DNA of 35,619 bases from Gemmatimonadota bacterium (GCA_003251175.1 QKHC01000129.1:1-35619); one strand, 5' to 3'. Counted from the first letter of the stretch, positions 24,590 through 32,522 are shown. The notes: a model not told the origin generated them from the sequence alone. Program-made: numbers and translations.

Positions 24590-25132
24590 TTACTCTCCGC
24601 CTGACTGCGACCAGGGTGGGACGACGTGGTTGCTGCGCGCGTAGGCGATCAGCTGACCGAGGTGCTCGTGCGTATGCGACAGGGTCAGGAGGCACACCTC
24701 GCGCTTCGTGGTCTGCCGCCCGAAGATCGTTGCCGGCGCGTCGAGATCGGCCGCCGTCATCCCCCGCATCGCCGCGCGCGTGAACTCGATCGATTGCTGC
24801 AGGGCGCGGATCAGATCCGCCTTGGACGTCATGTGCTCGAAGTCCTGCTGGGCGCCCTCGGGTGCCTTCGCGCCGGCCATTCCCATCAGGAAATAGCTGC
24901 CGCCGGTCACGTGTCCCACCACCTCGCCGACCGAGCGCACGCCTTCCATCGGTCGCCACGAGTACTGCTCCGCGGGAATGGCCTCCGCGAGCTGCACGAG
25001 CTTGTTGGCGGCGTCGTCGTACCATACCAGCATCTCGTTCTGGACGGCCGTCGGGGCTTGCTGCGCGCGCGCGGTGGTCCACCCCCCCAGCACCACAGCC
25101 AGGGCCAGCGCGCGGGAAACGGTCACCTTCAT
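24590..25132 (-). CDS. Exported DinB-family protein
   Basis: This 180-residue four-helix DinB-fold protein has a signal peptide (MKVTVSRALALAVVLGGWTTARAQ), so it acts in the periplasm. Metal-ligand His residues of the fold are visible in VGHV and in the LSHTHEHLGQL helix. DinB proteins include thiol-dependent transferases, but many have no known role. ATG 25132 has GAGGTG upstream. It is convergent with the ABC exporter (24-base gap) and divergent from the osmoprotectant importer. Confidence 0.85.
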   Translation of the reverse strand: MKVTVSRALALAVVLGGWTTARAQQAPTAVQNEMLVWYDDAANKLVQLAEAIPAEQYSWRPMEGVRSVGEVVGHVTGGSYFLMGMAGAKAPEGAQQDFEHMTSKADLIRALQQSIEFTRAAMRGMTAADLDAPATIFGRQTTKREVCLLTLSHTHEHLGQLIAYARSNHVVPPWSQSGGE

Positions 25133-25237
25133 CTGACACCTCACGGGATTAGGTTGACTCGGATTCGCAGGGGTCGTCCCCAAAACTAGGCGGCGTAAGG
25201 CCGTTTTGTCAGGGTCGGTGCCCGGCAGGAGAGCCAT
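25133..25237. promoter_or_regulatory. 105-base divergent promoter region
   Basis: This gap separates the dinB-like gene (minus) from the ABC importer operon (plus). A plus-strand TTGACT near 25153-25158 could be a -35, but I see no good -10 at 17 bases. A short GGGG-TCGT-CCCC inverted repeat lies in the middle and could be an operator. Osmotic control would be expected from the genes but is not visible. Confidence 0.35.
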
Positions 25238-25981
25238 GTGAGCGAAACGGTGCTCGAGGTGCGCGGACTGGGGTTCGCCCGGCGAGGGTCGGACGGGTCA
25301 TCGCAGTCCGTGGTGGCGGACCTCACGTTCGCGCTCGGGCGGGCAGAAACGCTGGCGCTCCTCGGTCGCAGCGGCTCGGGCAAGACCACGACGCTCAAGC
25401 TCATCAACCGACTGCTGGAGCCGACTGCCGGCTCGGTTCACGTTGCGGGACAGGAGGTCACGACGGCCCGCGGCGTGCAGCTGCGGCGCCGCATCGGCTA
25501 CGTCATCCAGGAGGTGGGTCTGTTCCCACACTTCACGGTCGAGCAGAACGTCGCACTGATCCCGCGACTCGAGCGGTGGCCGCCCGCGCGCATCGCCGCC
25601 CGCGTGCGCACACTGCTCGGCATGGTGGGCCTCGAGCCGGACACGTTCGCCGGCCGCTACCCCGACCAGCTGTCCGGCGGGCAACGGCAGCGCGTTGGGG
25701 TGGCGCGCGCCCTCGCGGCGGATCCGCCCCTCCTGCTGCTCGACGAGCCGTTCGGCGCCCTCGACCCGGTCACACGGGTGGAGCTCCAGCGCGAGTTCCA
25801 ATCGCTCGCCCAGCACCTGGACAAGGCGATGGTCTTCGTCACGCATGACGTTCGCGAAGCGCTGGCCATCGGGACGCGCGTCGGGCTGATGCAGGACGGG
25901 CGGCTCGTCTTTCTCGGATCCCCGGGCGAATTCCGGAGCTGCCCGCACCCCGAGTGCCGGGCGTTCCTGGAAGCGCTGTGA
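25238..25981 (+). CDS. ABC importer ATPase, OpuCA/OsmV type
   Basis: This 247-residue ATPase belongs to the quaternary-amine/osmoprotectant uptake family. It shows Walker A GRSGSGKTT, Q-loop VIQEVGLFPHFTV, signature LSGGQRQR, Walker B LLLLDEPFGALD and VTHDVREAL. It ends soon after the ATPase core and lacks the CBS pair found in OpuCA and ProV, so ionic-strength sensing through CBS domains is not expected. The start is GTG 25238 (AGGAGAG upstream), because the ATG two bases earlier runs straight into a stop. It is the first gene of a four-gene forward operon. Confidence 0.92.
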   Translation: MSETVLEVRGLGFARRGSDGSSQSVVADLTFALGRAETLALLGRSGSGKTTTLKLINRLLEPTAGSVHVAGQEVTTARGVQLRRRIGYVIQEVGLFPHFTVEQNVALIPRLERWPPARIAARVRTLLGMVGLEPDTFAGRYPDQLSGGQRQRVGVARALAADPPLLLLDEPFGALDPVTRVELQREFQSLAQHLDKAMVFVTHDVREALAIGTRVGLMQDGRLVFLGSPGEFRSCPHPECRAFLEAL

Positions 25982-26000
25982 CGGGAAGCGCGGAGGGCGC

Positions 26001-26633
26001 ATGAGCCTGATCGAGTTCTACGCCCGGAACGGGCGCGAAGCCCTGGGTCTGCTGGGGCAGCATCTGGTTCTCGTCGGCATCTCGACCGCTGTGGCGCTCG
26101 CGATCGGGGTGCCGCTCGGCATCGCGCTGACCCGGCGCCCTGCCTGGCGGCGGCCGGTGCTCGGAACCGCCAACGTGTTCCAGACCATCCCGAGCCTCGC
26201 GCTCTTCGGGTTTCTCATCCCGTTGCCGCTGCTCGGCGGCATCGGGGCGCGCACGGCGATCGCGGCCCTCGTGGTATACGCCCTGCTGCCGATCATCCGC
26301 AACACCTACACCGGCGTGATAGGAGTGGATGCGGCGGTAGTGGAGGCGGGACGGGGGATGGGGATGACCGACGGCGAGCTGCTGCGGCTCGTCGAGCTGC
26401 CGCTCGCGGTTCCGGTGATTCTGGCGGGGGTGCGCATCGCCGTCGTGGTGGGTGTCGGTACGGCGACGATCGCCGCGGCGATCGGCGCCGGGGGACTGGG
26501 GGTGTACATCTTCCGGGGCGTCGCCACGGTGAATGACACGCTGATCCTCGCAGGGGCGCTGCCGGCAGCGGTGCTCGCGCTGGCGGCCGATGCCGGGCTC
26601 GGCGCCCTGGAACGGCGTCTGAGTCGGCGATGA
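26001..26633 (+). CDS. ABC importer permease, OpuCB/OsmW type
   Basis: This 210-residue inner-membrane permease has five to six helices and the family motifs TIPSLALFGFLIP and the EAA loop DAAVVEAGRGMGMTDGELLRLVELPLA. It forms the pore for substrate taken up with the ATPase upstream and the binding protein downstream. Only one permease gene is present, so a homodimer is likely. ATG 26001 has GGAGGG 3 bases before it. The stop overlaps the next start (ATGA). Confidence 0.92.
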   Translation: MSLIEFYARNGREALGLLGQHLVLVGISTAVALAIGVPLGIALTRRPAWRRPVLGTANVFQTIPSLALFGFLIPLPLLGGIGARTAIAALVVYALLPIIRNTYTGVIGVDAAVVEAGRGMGMTDGELLRLVELPLAVPVILAGVRIAVVVGVGTATIAAAIGAGGLGVYIFRGVATVNDTLILAGALPAAVLALAADAGLGALERRLSRR

Positions 26634-27532
26634 GTCCCACCGCAACCCGTCGCTGGTGCCGCGCCACGCGCGTCGCGGTGCTGCTCGTGAGTCTGGTGCC
26701 GGCCTGCCGGAGGGGCGATCGCATCGTGGTCGGTGCGAAGAACTTCACCGAATCCGACCTGCTCGCGGAGCTGGTGGCGCAGCAAATCGAGCGGCGCACG
26801 GCCCTGACGGTCGAGCGTCGCCTGCACCTCGGGGGCACGTTCGTGTGCCACCAGGCGATCGTGGCGGGGGAGATCGACGCGTATGTCGAGTACACAGGGA
26901 CGGCGTTTACCGCCGTGCTCCAGCATGTCCCGGTCCAGGACCCGGACAGCGTGTGGCGCGCGGTCGCGGCCGAGTACCTGGAGCGATTCGGGCTCGTGTG
27001 GCTGCCGCCGTTCGGGTTCAACAACACGTTCGCAATTGCGGTGCGGCGCGCGGACGCCGAGCGCGAGGGGCTTCGGACCATCGCCGACCTGGCCCGGGTG
27101 GCGCCGCGGTGGCGTGCCGGGTTCGGCTACGAGTTCCTGGAGCGCGCGGATGGGTTCCCGGGTCTGGCCCGCACTTACGGCCTGCGGTTCGCCGCGCCAC
27201 CGACGGCCATGGAACTGGGTCTCACGTATCGCGCCCTGGCAGACGGCCGCGTGGACGTGATTGCCGGGAACTCGACCGATGGGCTGATCCCGGCGCTGGA
27301 CCTCGTGGTTCTGGAAGACGATCGCCGGTACTTCCCGCCGTACCATGCCGCTCCCGTGGTTCGCCGCGCGGTGCTGCTGCGGCACCCCGAAGTGGAGCGT
27401 GCGCTTGCGGAGCTCGCGGGCCGGCTCAGCGACGCGGAGATGCGACGCCTGAACGCGCGTGCCGATGTGGAGCGGCAGGACCTCGCGGTGATCGCCCGGG
27501 ACTGGCTCGCCGAGCACGTGCCGACGCCGTGA
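26630..27532 (+). CDS. Osmoprotectant-type substrate-binding lipoprotein (OpuCC/OsmX/EgtU-like)
   Basis: This 300-residue binding protein of the OpuAC fold is probably lipid-anchored (LVPAC, C26, close to a lipobox). The family start VGAKNFTESDLLAELVAQQIE and the segment VYVEYTGTAF-like AYVEYTGTAFTAVL are clear, followed by two lobes. Known ligands in this family are glycine betaine, choline, carnitine and, for EgtU, ergothioneine. Ligand identity cannot be set by eye, but the window also encodes ergothioneine synthesis. ATG 26630 overlaps the permease stop and GTG 27529 overlaps its own stop. Confidence 0.88.
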   Translation: MSPTATRRWCRATRVAVLLVSLVPACRRGDRIVVGAKNFTESDLLAELVAQQIERRTALTVERRLHLGGTFVCHQAIVAGEIDAYVEYTGTAFTAVLQHVPVQDPDSVWRAVAAEYLERFGLVWLPPFGFNNTFAIAVRRADAEREGLRTIADLARVAPRWRAGFGYEFLERADGFPGLARTYGLRFAAPPTAMELGLTYRALADGRVDVIAGNSTDGLIPALDLVVLEDDRRYFPPYHAAPVVRRAVLLRHPEVERALAELAGRLSDAEMRRLNARADVERQDLAVIARDWLAEHVPTP

Positions 27533-28386
27533 GCCCGCGCGCGCGGCTGATCGCCGCATCGATCCTGTTCTCGACCGGTGGCACGGCGATCAAGGGCGTG
27601 TCGCTGGGCGGGTGGCAGGTCCTCGCCGTACGTGCCGCCGTCGCCGCGGTCGTAGTCTGGCTGATCCTGCCCGAGGCGCGCCGCGGGTTCGACTGGCGCA
27701 CCATCCTGGTCGGAGCTGCCTACGGCGCGACCACGACGCTTTTTGTGCTCGCCAACAAGCTGACCACCGCCGCCAACGCCGTGTTTCTCCAGAACACCAG
27801 CCCGCTGTTCATCCTGCTGCTGGCGCCGCTGGTGCTCCGGGAGCGGATCTCTCGTGACGATGTGGTCTTCATGGCGGTGCTCGCTGCGGGGATGCTGCTG
27901 TTCTTCGCGGGAATCGAGCGACGGTTTGCCACCGCCCCCGACCCGGTGCTCGGCAACCTGCTTTCGGTGGCCTGCGCCCTGACCTGGTCGGCCACGATCA
28001 TCGGCTACCGCTGGCTCGCCGCCCGCCAGCTGTCGATCGGCGCGGCCGCCGTCGCCGGCAACGCGCTGGCGTGCGCCGTCGCGCTGCCGTGGGCGCTGCC
28101 GTTCCCAGCGGGGCGTCCGCTCGACTGGCTGCTGCTCGCGTATCTCGGAACGGTGCAGCTGGGGCTCGCCTACCGGTTCGTCGCGCGGGCGCTGCCACAC
28201 GTCCGGGCGCTCGAGGCCTCGCTCATCCTTCTCATGGAGCCGGTGCTGGCTTCGGTGTGGGCGTGGGCGGTGCACGGTGAGACGATGGCGCCGGCTGGTA
28301 TCGCCGGCGCTGGAATCATCGTCGGCGCAACGGTCGTGCACAGCGTGCGCGGGCGCCCGCAGCCGGAGGCGGTGCCCGAAGCGTGA
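27529..28386 (+). CDS. EamA/DMT-family transporter
   Basis: This 285-residue inner-membrane protein of the drug/metabolite transporter superfamily has ten helices in two EamA repeats. Examples are LIAASILFSTGGTAIKGVSL and AANAVFLQNTSPLFILLLAPLVL in the first, and VRALEASLILLMEPVLASVWAW in the second. The first repeat ends with ERIS and the second with HGETMAPAG, both typical of the family. The GTG at 27529 overlaps the binding-protein stop (GTGA). The 576-codon ORF in the track reads through a shadow frame, so only its C-terminal half is real. It may export or import a related small molecule; the substrate is unknown. Confidence 0.9.
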   Translation: MSPRARLIAASILFSTGGTAIKGVSLGGWQVLAVRAAVAAVVVWLILPEARRGFDWRTILVGAAYGATTTLFVLANKLTTAANAVFLQNTSPLFILLLAPLVLRERISRDDVVFMAVLAAGMLLFFAGIERRFATAPDPVLGNLLSVACALTWSATIIGYRWLAARQLSIGAAAVAGNALACAVALPWALPFPAGRPLDWLLLAYLGTVQLGLAYRFVARALPHVRALEASLILLMEPVLASVWAWAVHGETMAPAGIAGAGIIVGATVVHSVRGRPQPEAVPEA

Positions 28387-28506
28387 CCACGGCGTGGGGA
28401 GACGCCGGTCGCCCCTGATCGTCGCGACGGCAGGAGACGCCGGGTGGGTGGCGAGCTCATGCACGCCCGGGTCCGCTGTGGAGGGCCTCACCACCCCCCG
28501 CGCACG
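28387..28506. other. 120-base gap between convergent operons
   Basis: This gap separates two converging operons. It contains GGAGACGCCGG twice (28398-28408 and 28433-28443) and a weak hairpin GGCGT/ACGCC (28391-28406) without a T-run. I see no convincing terminator, small gene or RNA. Confidence 0.35.
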
Positions 28507-29040
28507 TCACCCCGGGCCGAGCGGATAGCGCGCCACCCGGTGGCAGATCCAGCCCTCGAGCGCGTATACCGTGAGCGACGACACGGTGAACGGTCCCGCG
28601 GGAACCGGGAGTGCGCGCAGTTGGCGGTCGAGCTCCGGGGACGTCGCCTCGAACTCGTCCACGGTCAGGTGCGGCGAGAACGGGAAGGGGCTCTCCGCGA
28701 ACCGCAACCCGGAGTCCCGCAGGCGCTCGTGCACCGCGACGACGGGCGCGGGGTCACGGATCGGCCAGTAATAGACGTTGCTGTCGGGGAATCGCTCGAC
28801 GGCGCGGAGCTCCATGGGAAACGGCGCGGTCGCCCGGGCGATCTCTGCCACACGACGCAGGGCCTCCTCGGCGTCCTGATCCGGGTCGAACACGCCCACG
28901 CCGGAGGACCCGGCCACGGTGATTTCGATGGGAAGGTACTGGCGCGCGGAGCCGTAGGCCCGCCGGATATCGCGCACATGCTGCTCGACCGACGGCGGCA
29001 GGTCGAGCACGACGAAGGTGTCGAGCGGGAATCCTGACAC
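28507..29040 (-). CDS. 2'-5' RNA ligase/2H phosphoesterase-like protein
   Basis: This 177-residue cytoplasmic protein has the two-lobed LigT-like fold. 2H enzymes cut or join 2',5'-linked or cyclic phosphates with two HxT/S motifs. Here the second motif is intact (SPHLTVDEF, H124), but the first position reads PIEIT (E39), not HxT. With one catalytic His missing it may be inactive or have a changed reaction. The start is GTG 29040, with no strong ribosome site, 6 bases after the upstream stop. It is the last gene of the Rieske-flavodoxin operon. Confidence 0.75.
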   Translation of the reverse strand: MSGFPLDTFVVLDLPPSVEQHVRDIRRAYGSARQYLPIEITVAGSSGVGVFDPDQDAEEALRRVAEIARATAPFPMELRAVERFPDSNVYYWPIRDPAPVVAVHERLRDSGLRFAESPFPFSPHLTVDEFEATSPELDRQLRALPVPAGPFTVSSLTVYALEGWICHRVARYPLGPG

Positions 29041-29046
29041 GCGAGG

Positions 29047-29598
29047 CTACCGTGGGAGCAGGTCGGGGGGCAGCGGGTGGCCCGGTGCCTCGTCGATCCA
29101 CACGGCGGCCGCGATCCACCAGCGGGTCCCGTCCCAGTACAGTTCCAAGCTGTTCACTCCCCGTCCGAACACGGGTCCGTCCGGTGTGTGCCGCATCTCG
29201 TAGGTCGACCACACGTGGGCGATATCGTTGACGCGGCGGGTCACGCGATGGATTTCCGTCTCGTAGAAGCCGTCCGCGACCAGCGCCGAGTCGGCGCCGT
29301 CCACGAACGTCTGGTGGTCCATCGGGCGCGCCTCGCGCTCGCCCTCGGGTCCATAGCCGGTCGCGACGAACCGCACACCCGGTACATACAGGGAGCGGTC
29401 GCGGGCCCACTGGCGGGGCTGTCCGGCAGGCCCGCTGATCACGTCGTAGAACGCGGCGATGATGCCGTCGAGCGTGGCGACATCCTCGGGCCGCGCGGGG
29501 ATGGTCGGCACGTCGACCCGGGACGGCGCCTGTGCGGCCGCGGTGATCGGCAGCGCGAGCGCAGTCGTGAGCAGCCAGGCCCGGTGGACGGCGCTCAT
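29047..29598 (-). CDS. Exported NTF2/SnoaL-like protein
   Basis: This 183-residue protein has a signal peptide (AWLLTTALALPITAAAQ) and an NTF2-like alpha+beta cone fold, suggested by the helix LDGIIAAFYDVIS, the strand HVWSTYEMRH and the Trp-rich C-terminal strand LYWDGTRWWIAAAVW. Exported NTF2-like proteins of this type are common and mostly uncharacterised. ATG 29598 overlaps the upstream stop (ATGA). Confidence 0.8.
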   Translation of the reverse strand: MSAVHRAWLLTTALALPITAAAQAPSRVDVPTIPARPEDVATLDGIIAAFYDVISGPAGQPRQWARDRSLYVPGVRFVATGYGPEGEREARPMDHQTFVDGADSALVADGFYETEIHRVTRRVNDIAHVWSTYEMRHTPDGPVFGRGVNSLELYWDGTRWWIAAAVWIDEAPGHPLPPDLLPR

Positions 29599-30032
29599 GT
29601 GGCCTTGAACTTCGGCAGCTCCGCGCGATGGCGCCGCAGGAACTGTTGGTAGATGTGGCTGTCGGTGTAGTCCCGCAGCTCGCAGATCCGGTCTCCCCGG
29701 AATCTGATCACCACGCAGGTGCGTTGGTCCATCACGTCCTGCGGTGCGGTCCTGAGCCAGCTGCGCTCCCGGATCTCCACCACGACGCGCTCATCGGCCT
29801 CGTACCAGTCACGCCACACGTCTTCGTATCCCCAATCGGCGGCGCCGAGACCGACTTCCCGCCCGGTGAGCGCGCGCACCACAGCCTCCCGGCCGTGCCA
29901 CTCGCCGCCCAGGGGCGGCTCGCCTGCGGCCCAGTAGACGATGTCGTCCGTGAAGTACCCGCCGACCTCATCGGCGCGGTTTGCGAACAGCGCCTTCTCA
30001 TAGGCATGGGCGATCTCCAGCCGCTGGCTCAT
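29595..30032 (-). CDS. Cytoplasmic NTF2/SnoaL-like protein
   Basis: This 145-residue SnoaL-like/NTF2-fold protein has the family layout: N-terminal helix IAHAYEKALFANRADEVGGYFTDDIVYW, then HGREAVVRALTGR, then antiparallel strands ERVVVEIRERSW and RTCVVIRFRGDRICELRDYTDSHIYQQF. Members bind small hydrophobic ligands or act as isomerases and cyclases. Its ATG overlaps the fusion gene stop. It could act on, or hold, a substrate of the redox fusion (inference). Confidence 0.85.
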   Translation of the reverse strand: MSQRLEIAHAYEKALFANRADEVGGYFTDDIVYWAAGEPPLGGEWHGREAVVRALTGREVGLGAADWGYEDVWRDWYEADERVVVEIRERSWLRTAPQDVMDQRTCVVIRFRGDRICELRDYTDSHIYQQFLRRHRAELPKFKAT

Positions 30033-31147
30033 GTCAGTGCCTCCTCCGGGGCCGTCCGCGCCAGGGGGTTGGCCTTGCGCCCGGCGCGTTCCATCGGTCG
30101 CGCGAGCTCCCCACGGTGGTGGTCGATGATGGTCCAGAAATCGACGGCGCGATCCACCAGCTCGCGCGCCGCGAGCCGCAACGCGTCGCTCGCCTGCACC
30201 TGACGCACGTTGCGCTCCATGTCCTCGGCGTCCCAGCCCCGCGAGTGCGCGATGAACGCGAAGGGCGGGAACACGAAGCCCAGCTCGGACCAGAACGTGA
30301 ACATGCTGCCCGCCACGCTCTGGATGTTGTCCTGCCCGCCGGTGATGATGAACCCCGCCACCTTGTTGGTGATCAGCACACGATTGCTGATCGTGATCTG
30401 GTTCTGTACGCAGTTGAGCCGCTCGGCCATGCGGAAGTAGAGCGACGCCGCCTGGCCCCAGCGGATCGGCGTGGCGATCAGCACCACGTCAGCCCAATGG
30501 ACCAGGCCCTCGTACACCACCGTCAGCTGGTCGTCGGGGTCCCGTTCGGTGATGGCGCACGGCCATGTGCACGCGTGCGACGCCTTCGAGTAGTTGCCTT
30601 CGCACGGACGGAACGCCAGATCCCGCAGCCGAATCAGCCGTGTGTCCGCGGCCCGCGCCGACCGCGCGTGCTCGAGGCCGTGCTCCAGCAGCGCGTCGGA
30701 GGTGGAGAAGCGCGGGTTGCCCTCGTCCATCGCCGTCGTGGCGATTCCCAGCACCCGGACCGGCGCGCCCGCCGGCTTGGGCTCGGGGTGGAGGAGCGGG
30801 TGCGGATCGTGCTTGATCACGCGCCGCGGTGTCACAGGCGGGGTCTGGACGTACACGCCGTCGGGCCGTTCTTCGACGGCGTAGACCGCCGCCGCGTCCT
30901 CGCCATAGCCCGGCGGTCCCTTGCCCGTGATCACGCTGTACTCCCAGGCATGCCACGGGCACATGACGTACTCGTCGCGCAGGCGACCCTGGCTCAGCGG
31001 ACCACCCTTGTGGTTGCACGTATTCGAGATGGCGCGGAACTCGCCGCCGTAGTGGAAGACCGCGATCTGGTGACGATCGAGCTTGACGGCAAAGGGCACG
31101 CGCGCCCGGACTTCCTCCGTTGTCCCCAGTCGATGCCAGGTGGCCAT
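30029..31147 (-). CDS. Rieske ferredoxin-flavodoxin fusion oxidoreductase
   Basis: This 372-residue cytoplasmic protein has a ferredoxin-type Rieske domain (residues 1-105; ligands C44, H46, C63, H66 in TCNHKGG and CPWHAW) joined to a flavodoxin/NADPH-dependent FMN reductase-like domain (about 127-310). The latter shows VRVLGIATTAMDEGNPRFSTSDALL, DVVLIATPIRWGQAASLYFRMAERL and VAGFIITGGQDNIQ. An unusual Cys set C182-x10-C193-x3-C197 sits where iron-sulfur flavoproteins carry a compact CxxCxxC cluster. Electrons could pass between the 2Fe-2S centre and FMN in one chain. It heads a four-gene operon with two NTF2-like proteins. ATG 31147 begins at the Rieske domain start. Confidence 0.85.
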   Translation of the reverse strand: MATWHRLGTTEEVRARVPFAVKLDRHQIAVFHYGGEFRAISNTCNHKGGPLSQGRLRDEYVMCPWHAWEYSVITGKGPPGYGEDAAAVYAVEERPDGVYVQTPPVTPRRVIKHDPHPLLHPEPKPAGAPVRVLGIATTAMDEGNPRFSTSDALLEHGLEHARSARAADTRLIRLRDLAFRPCEGNYSKASHACTWPCAITERDPDDQLTVVYEGLVHWADVVLIATPIRWGQAASLYFRMAERLNCVQNQITISNRVLITNKVAGFIITGGQDNIQSVAGSMFTFWSELGFVFPPFAFIAHSRGWDAEDMERNVRQVQASDALRLAARELVDRAVDFWTIIDHHRGELARPMERAGRKANPLARTAPEEALT

Positions 31148-31175
31148 GGGTGCCGTCCGTCAAAGGGTGGCGTCT

Positions 31176-31181
31176 ATTGTA
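31176..31181 (-). promoter_or_regulatory. -10 box TACAAT for the Rieske-flavodoxin operon
   Basis: TACAAT (plus strand ATTGTA) lies 28 bases upstream of the ATG at 31147 and matches the sigma-70 -10 consensus in five of six positions. No good -35 is evident. Confidence 0.5.
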
Positions 31182-31220
31182 TCGCCGTTTGCGCGCCCCC
31201 GCACGGCTACGGGGCGTCGC

Positions 31221-31226
31221 TACATT
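31221..31226 (+). promoter_or_regulatory. -10-like TACATT near MFS start
   Basis: TACATT ends 9 bases before the ATG at 31236, so the transcript would have almost no leader. No ribosome binding site precedes this ATG, which supports a leaderless message. Confidence 0.45.
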
Positions 31227-31235
31227 CCGCCCGAG

Positions 31236-32459
31236 ATGAAGCATTCCACGCCCCGCTCGCAGCTCCTGGTCGTCCTGCTCACGGTCTTCATCGACCTGGT
31301 GGGCTTTGGCATCGTTCTCCCGATTCTGCCGTTCTATGCCCTGCGGTTCGGGGCTGCGGGGATCGGTTTCGGCGCCGTGGTGAGCGCGTTTTCCCTGATG
31401 CAGTTCCTGGGGACGGCCTTCCTGGGTCGCCTGTCCGACCGCGTCGGCCGGCGCCCCATCCTGTTGACCACGATGATCATCAACGTCGCCGGGTACGTGC
31501 TCTTCGCCTTCGCCGGGTCGTATCTCGCGCTGCTCGTCTCGCGCGTGGTCTGCGGCTTCGCGGCGGGCAACATCTCGGTCGCGCAGGCCTACATCGCCGA
31601 CGTCACCGAGCCCGCGGAGCGCTCCCGCGGCATGGGAGCGCTGGGGGCGGCCTTCGGCCTCGGCTTCATCGTGGGGCCGGCGCTCGGCGGACTGGCCCAC
31701 CACTACGGGGGCCCAGCGGCGCCCGGGCTCGTGGCGGCCACGCTGTCGCTCGCCAACTTCGGATCCGCGTATCGCATCCTGTCCGAGTCGCTCGCTCCGG
31801 AGCACCGCACACACCGCGAGCTGTGGGACTTCGGTCATCTTCGTGAAGCGTTCGCGCGCATCGAGCTGCGTCCGCTCATGGTGTTGTGGGGCATGATCCC
31901 CTTCGCGTTCGCCGGGTATACGGTGCTGCTGCCCCTCCACGCCAAGGCGACCTTCGGGTGGCAGGAGCGCGACCTGGGCTACTTCTTCGCCGTCGTCGGG
32001 CTCACAGCCGCGGTCGTCCAGGGCTACATCTTCGGAAAACTCGTCCGTCGGGTCGGCGAGCGGGCCTTGGTGCGGGTGGGAACGGCCGGCATGGCGATGT
32101 CCATCGCCGTCGTCCCGTTCCTCGGAACACCGGCGGCACTGTACGCCTGGACGATCGTGCTCGCGTTCTCCAACAGCATCACGGCCCCTGCGGTCACCGG
32201 CCTGGTATCGGTCTATGCCGGGGCCGCCGAGCAGGGGTCGATTCTGGGCGCAGCGCAGTCGATGTCCGCGCTCGGTCGCCTTTCAGGCCCGGCGGTCTTC
32301 GGTGTGCTGTACGACGTCACCTCGGCGGGCCCCTCATTCGTCGGTGCCGGGGGCGTGATGGCGGCCGCCGCCCTCATCAGCGGATTCCTCCGCCCTGCAA
32401 CACGGGCCGCGACGAGCGCTGCCGCGCCCGCGTCCTCCGACGTGACCGGGATCACGTGA
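31236..32459 (+). CDS. MFS transporter, Tet(A)-like
   Basis: This 407-residue inner-membrane exporter has twelve predicted helices. Signature motif A is GRLSDRVGRRPIL between helices 2 and 3, and GFAAGNISVAQAYIADVTEPAERSRGMG with GFIVGPALGG is typical of the TetA/multidrug proton antiporter group. The substrate is unknown; there is no TetR-type regulator beside it. ATG 31236 starts just before helix 1; the ORF-track extension upstream crosses the divergent promoter region. Resistance cannot be inferred from this alone. Confidence 0.9.
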   Translation: MKHSTPRSQLLVVLLTVFIDLVGFGIVLPILPFYALRFGAAGIGFGAVVSAFSLMQFLGTAFLGRLSDRVGRRPILLTTMIINVAGYVLFAFAGSYLALLVSRVVCGFAAGNISVAQAYIADVTEPAERSRGMGALGAAFGLGFIVGPALGGLAHHYGGPAAPGLVAATLSLANFGSAYRILSESLAPEHRTHRELWDFGHLREAFARIELRPLMVLWGMIPFAFAGYTVLLPLHAKATFGWQERDLGYFFAVVGLTAAVVQGYIFGKLVRRVGERALVRVGTAGMAMSIAVVPFLGTPAALYAWTIVLAFSNSITAPAVTGLVSVYAGAAEQGSILGAAQSMSALGRLSGPAVFGVLYDVTSAGPSFVGAGGVMAAAALISGFLRPATRAATSAAAPASSDVTGIT

Positions 32460-32478
32460 GACGGCTCTTAACGTTGGC

Positions 32479-32484
32479 TAGATT
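32479..32484 (+). promoter_or_regulatory. -10-like TAGATT upstream of lipoprotein gene
   Basis: TAGATT lies 38 bases before the ATG at 32523, with an AGGAG ribosome site at 32511-32515 in between. No clear -35 is seen. Confidence 0.4.
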
Positions 32485-32522
32485 CGAACGTCACAAAGAC
32501 GAACGATGCTAGGAGCTGTGTG

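Noticed and set aside
26656-27528. 291 codons of open frame joined in-frame to the EamA gene in the ORF track
   Set aside because: The composition is Arg/Gly/Ala-rich shadow sequence lying over the clear binding-protein gene in another frame. The EamA fold begins at the GTG at 27529, which overlaps the upstream stop.
28398-28443. Two copies of GGAGACGCCGG in an intergenic region
   Set aside because: Only 11 bases long, in a GC-rich context, with no further copies forming an array. A similar string occurs by chance near 18672.
31236-32459. Tetracycline resistance determinant
   Set aside because: The protein is Tet(A)-like in fold, but MFS motif A is shared by many exporters and no TetR regulator or mobile element is nearby.
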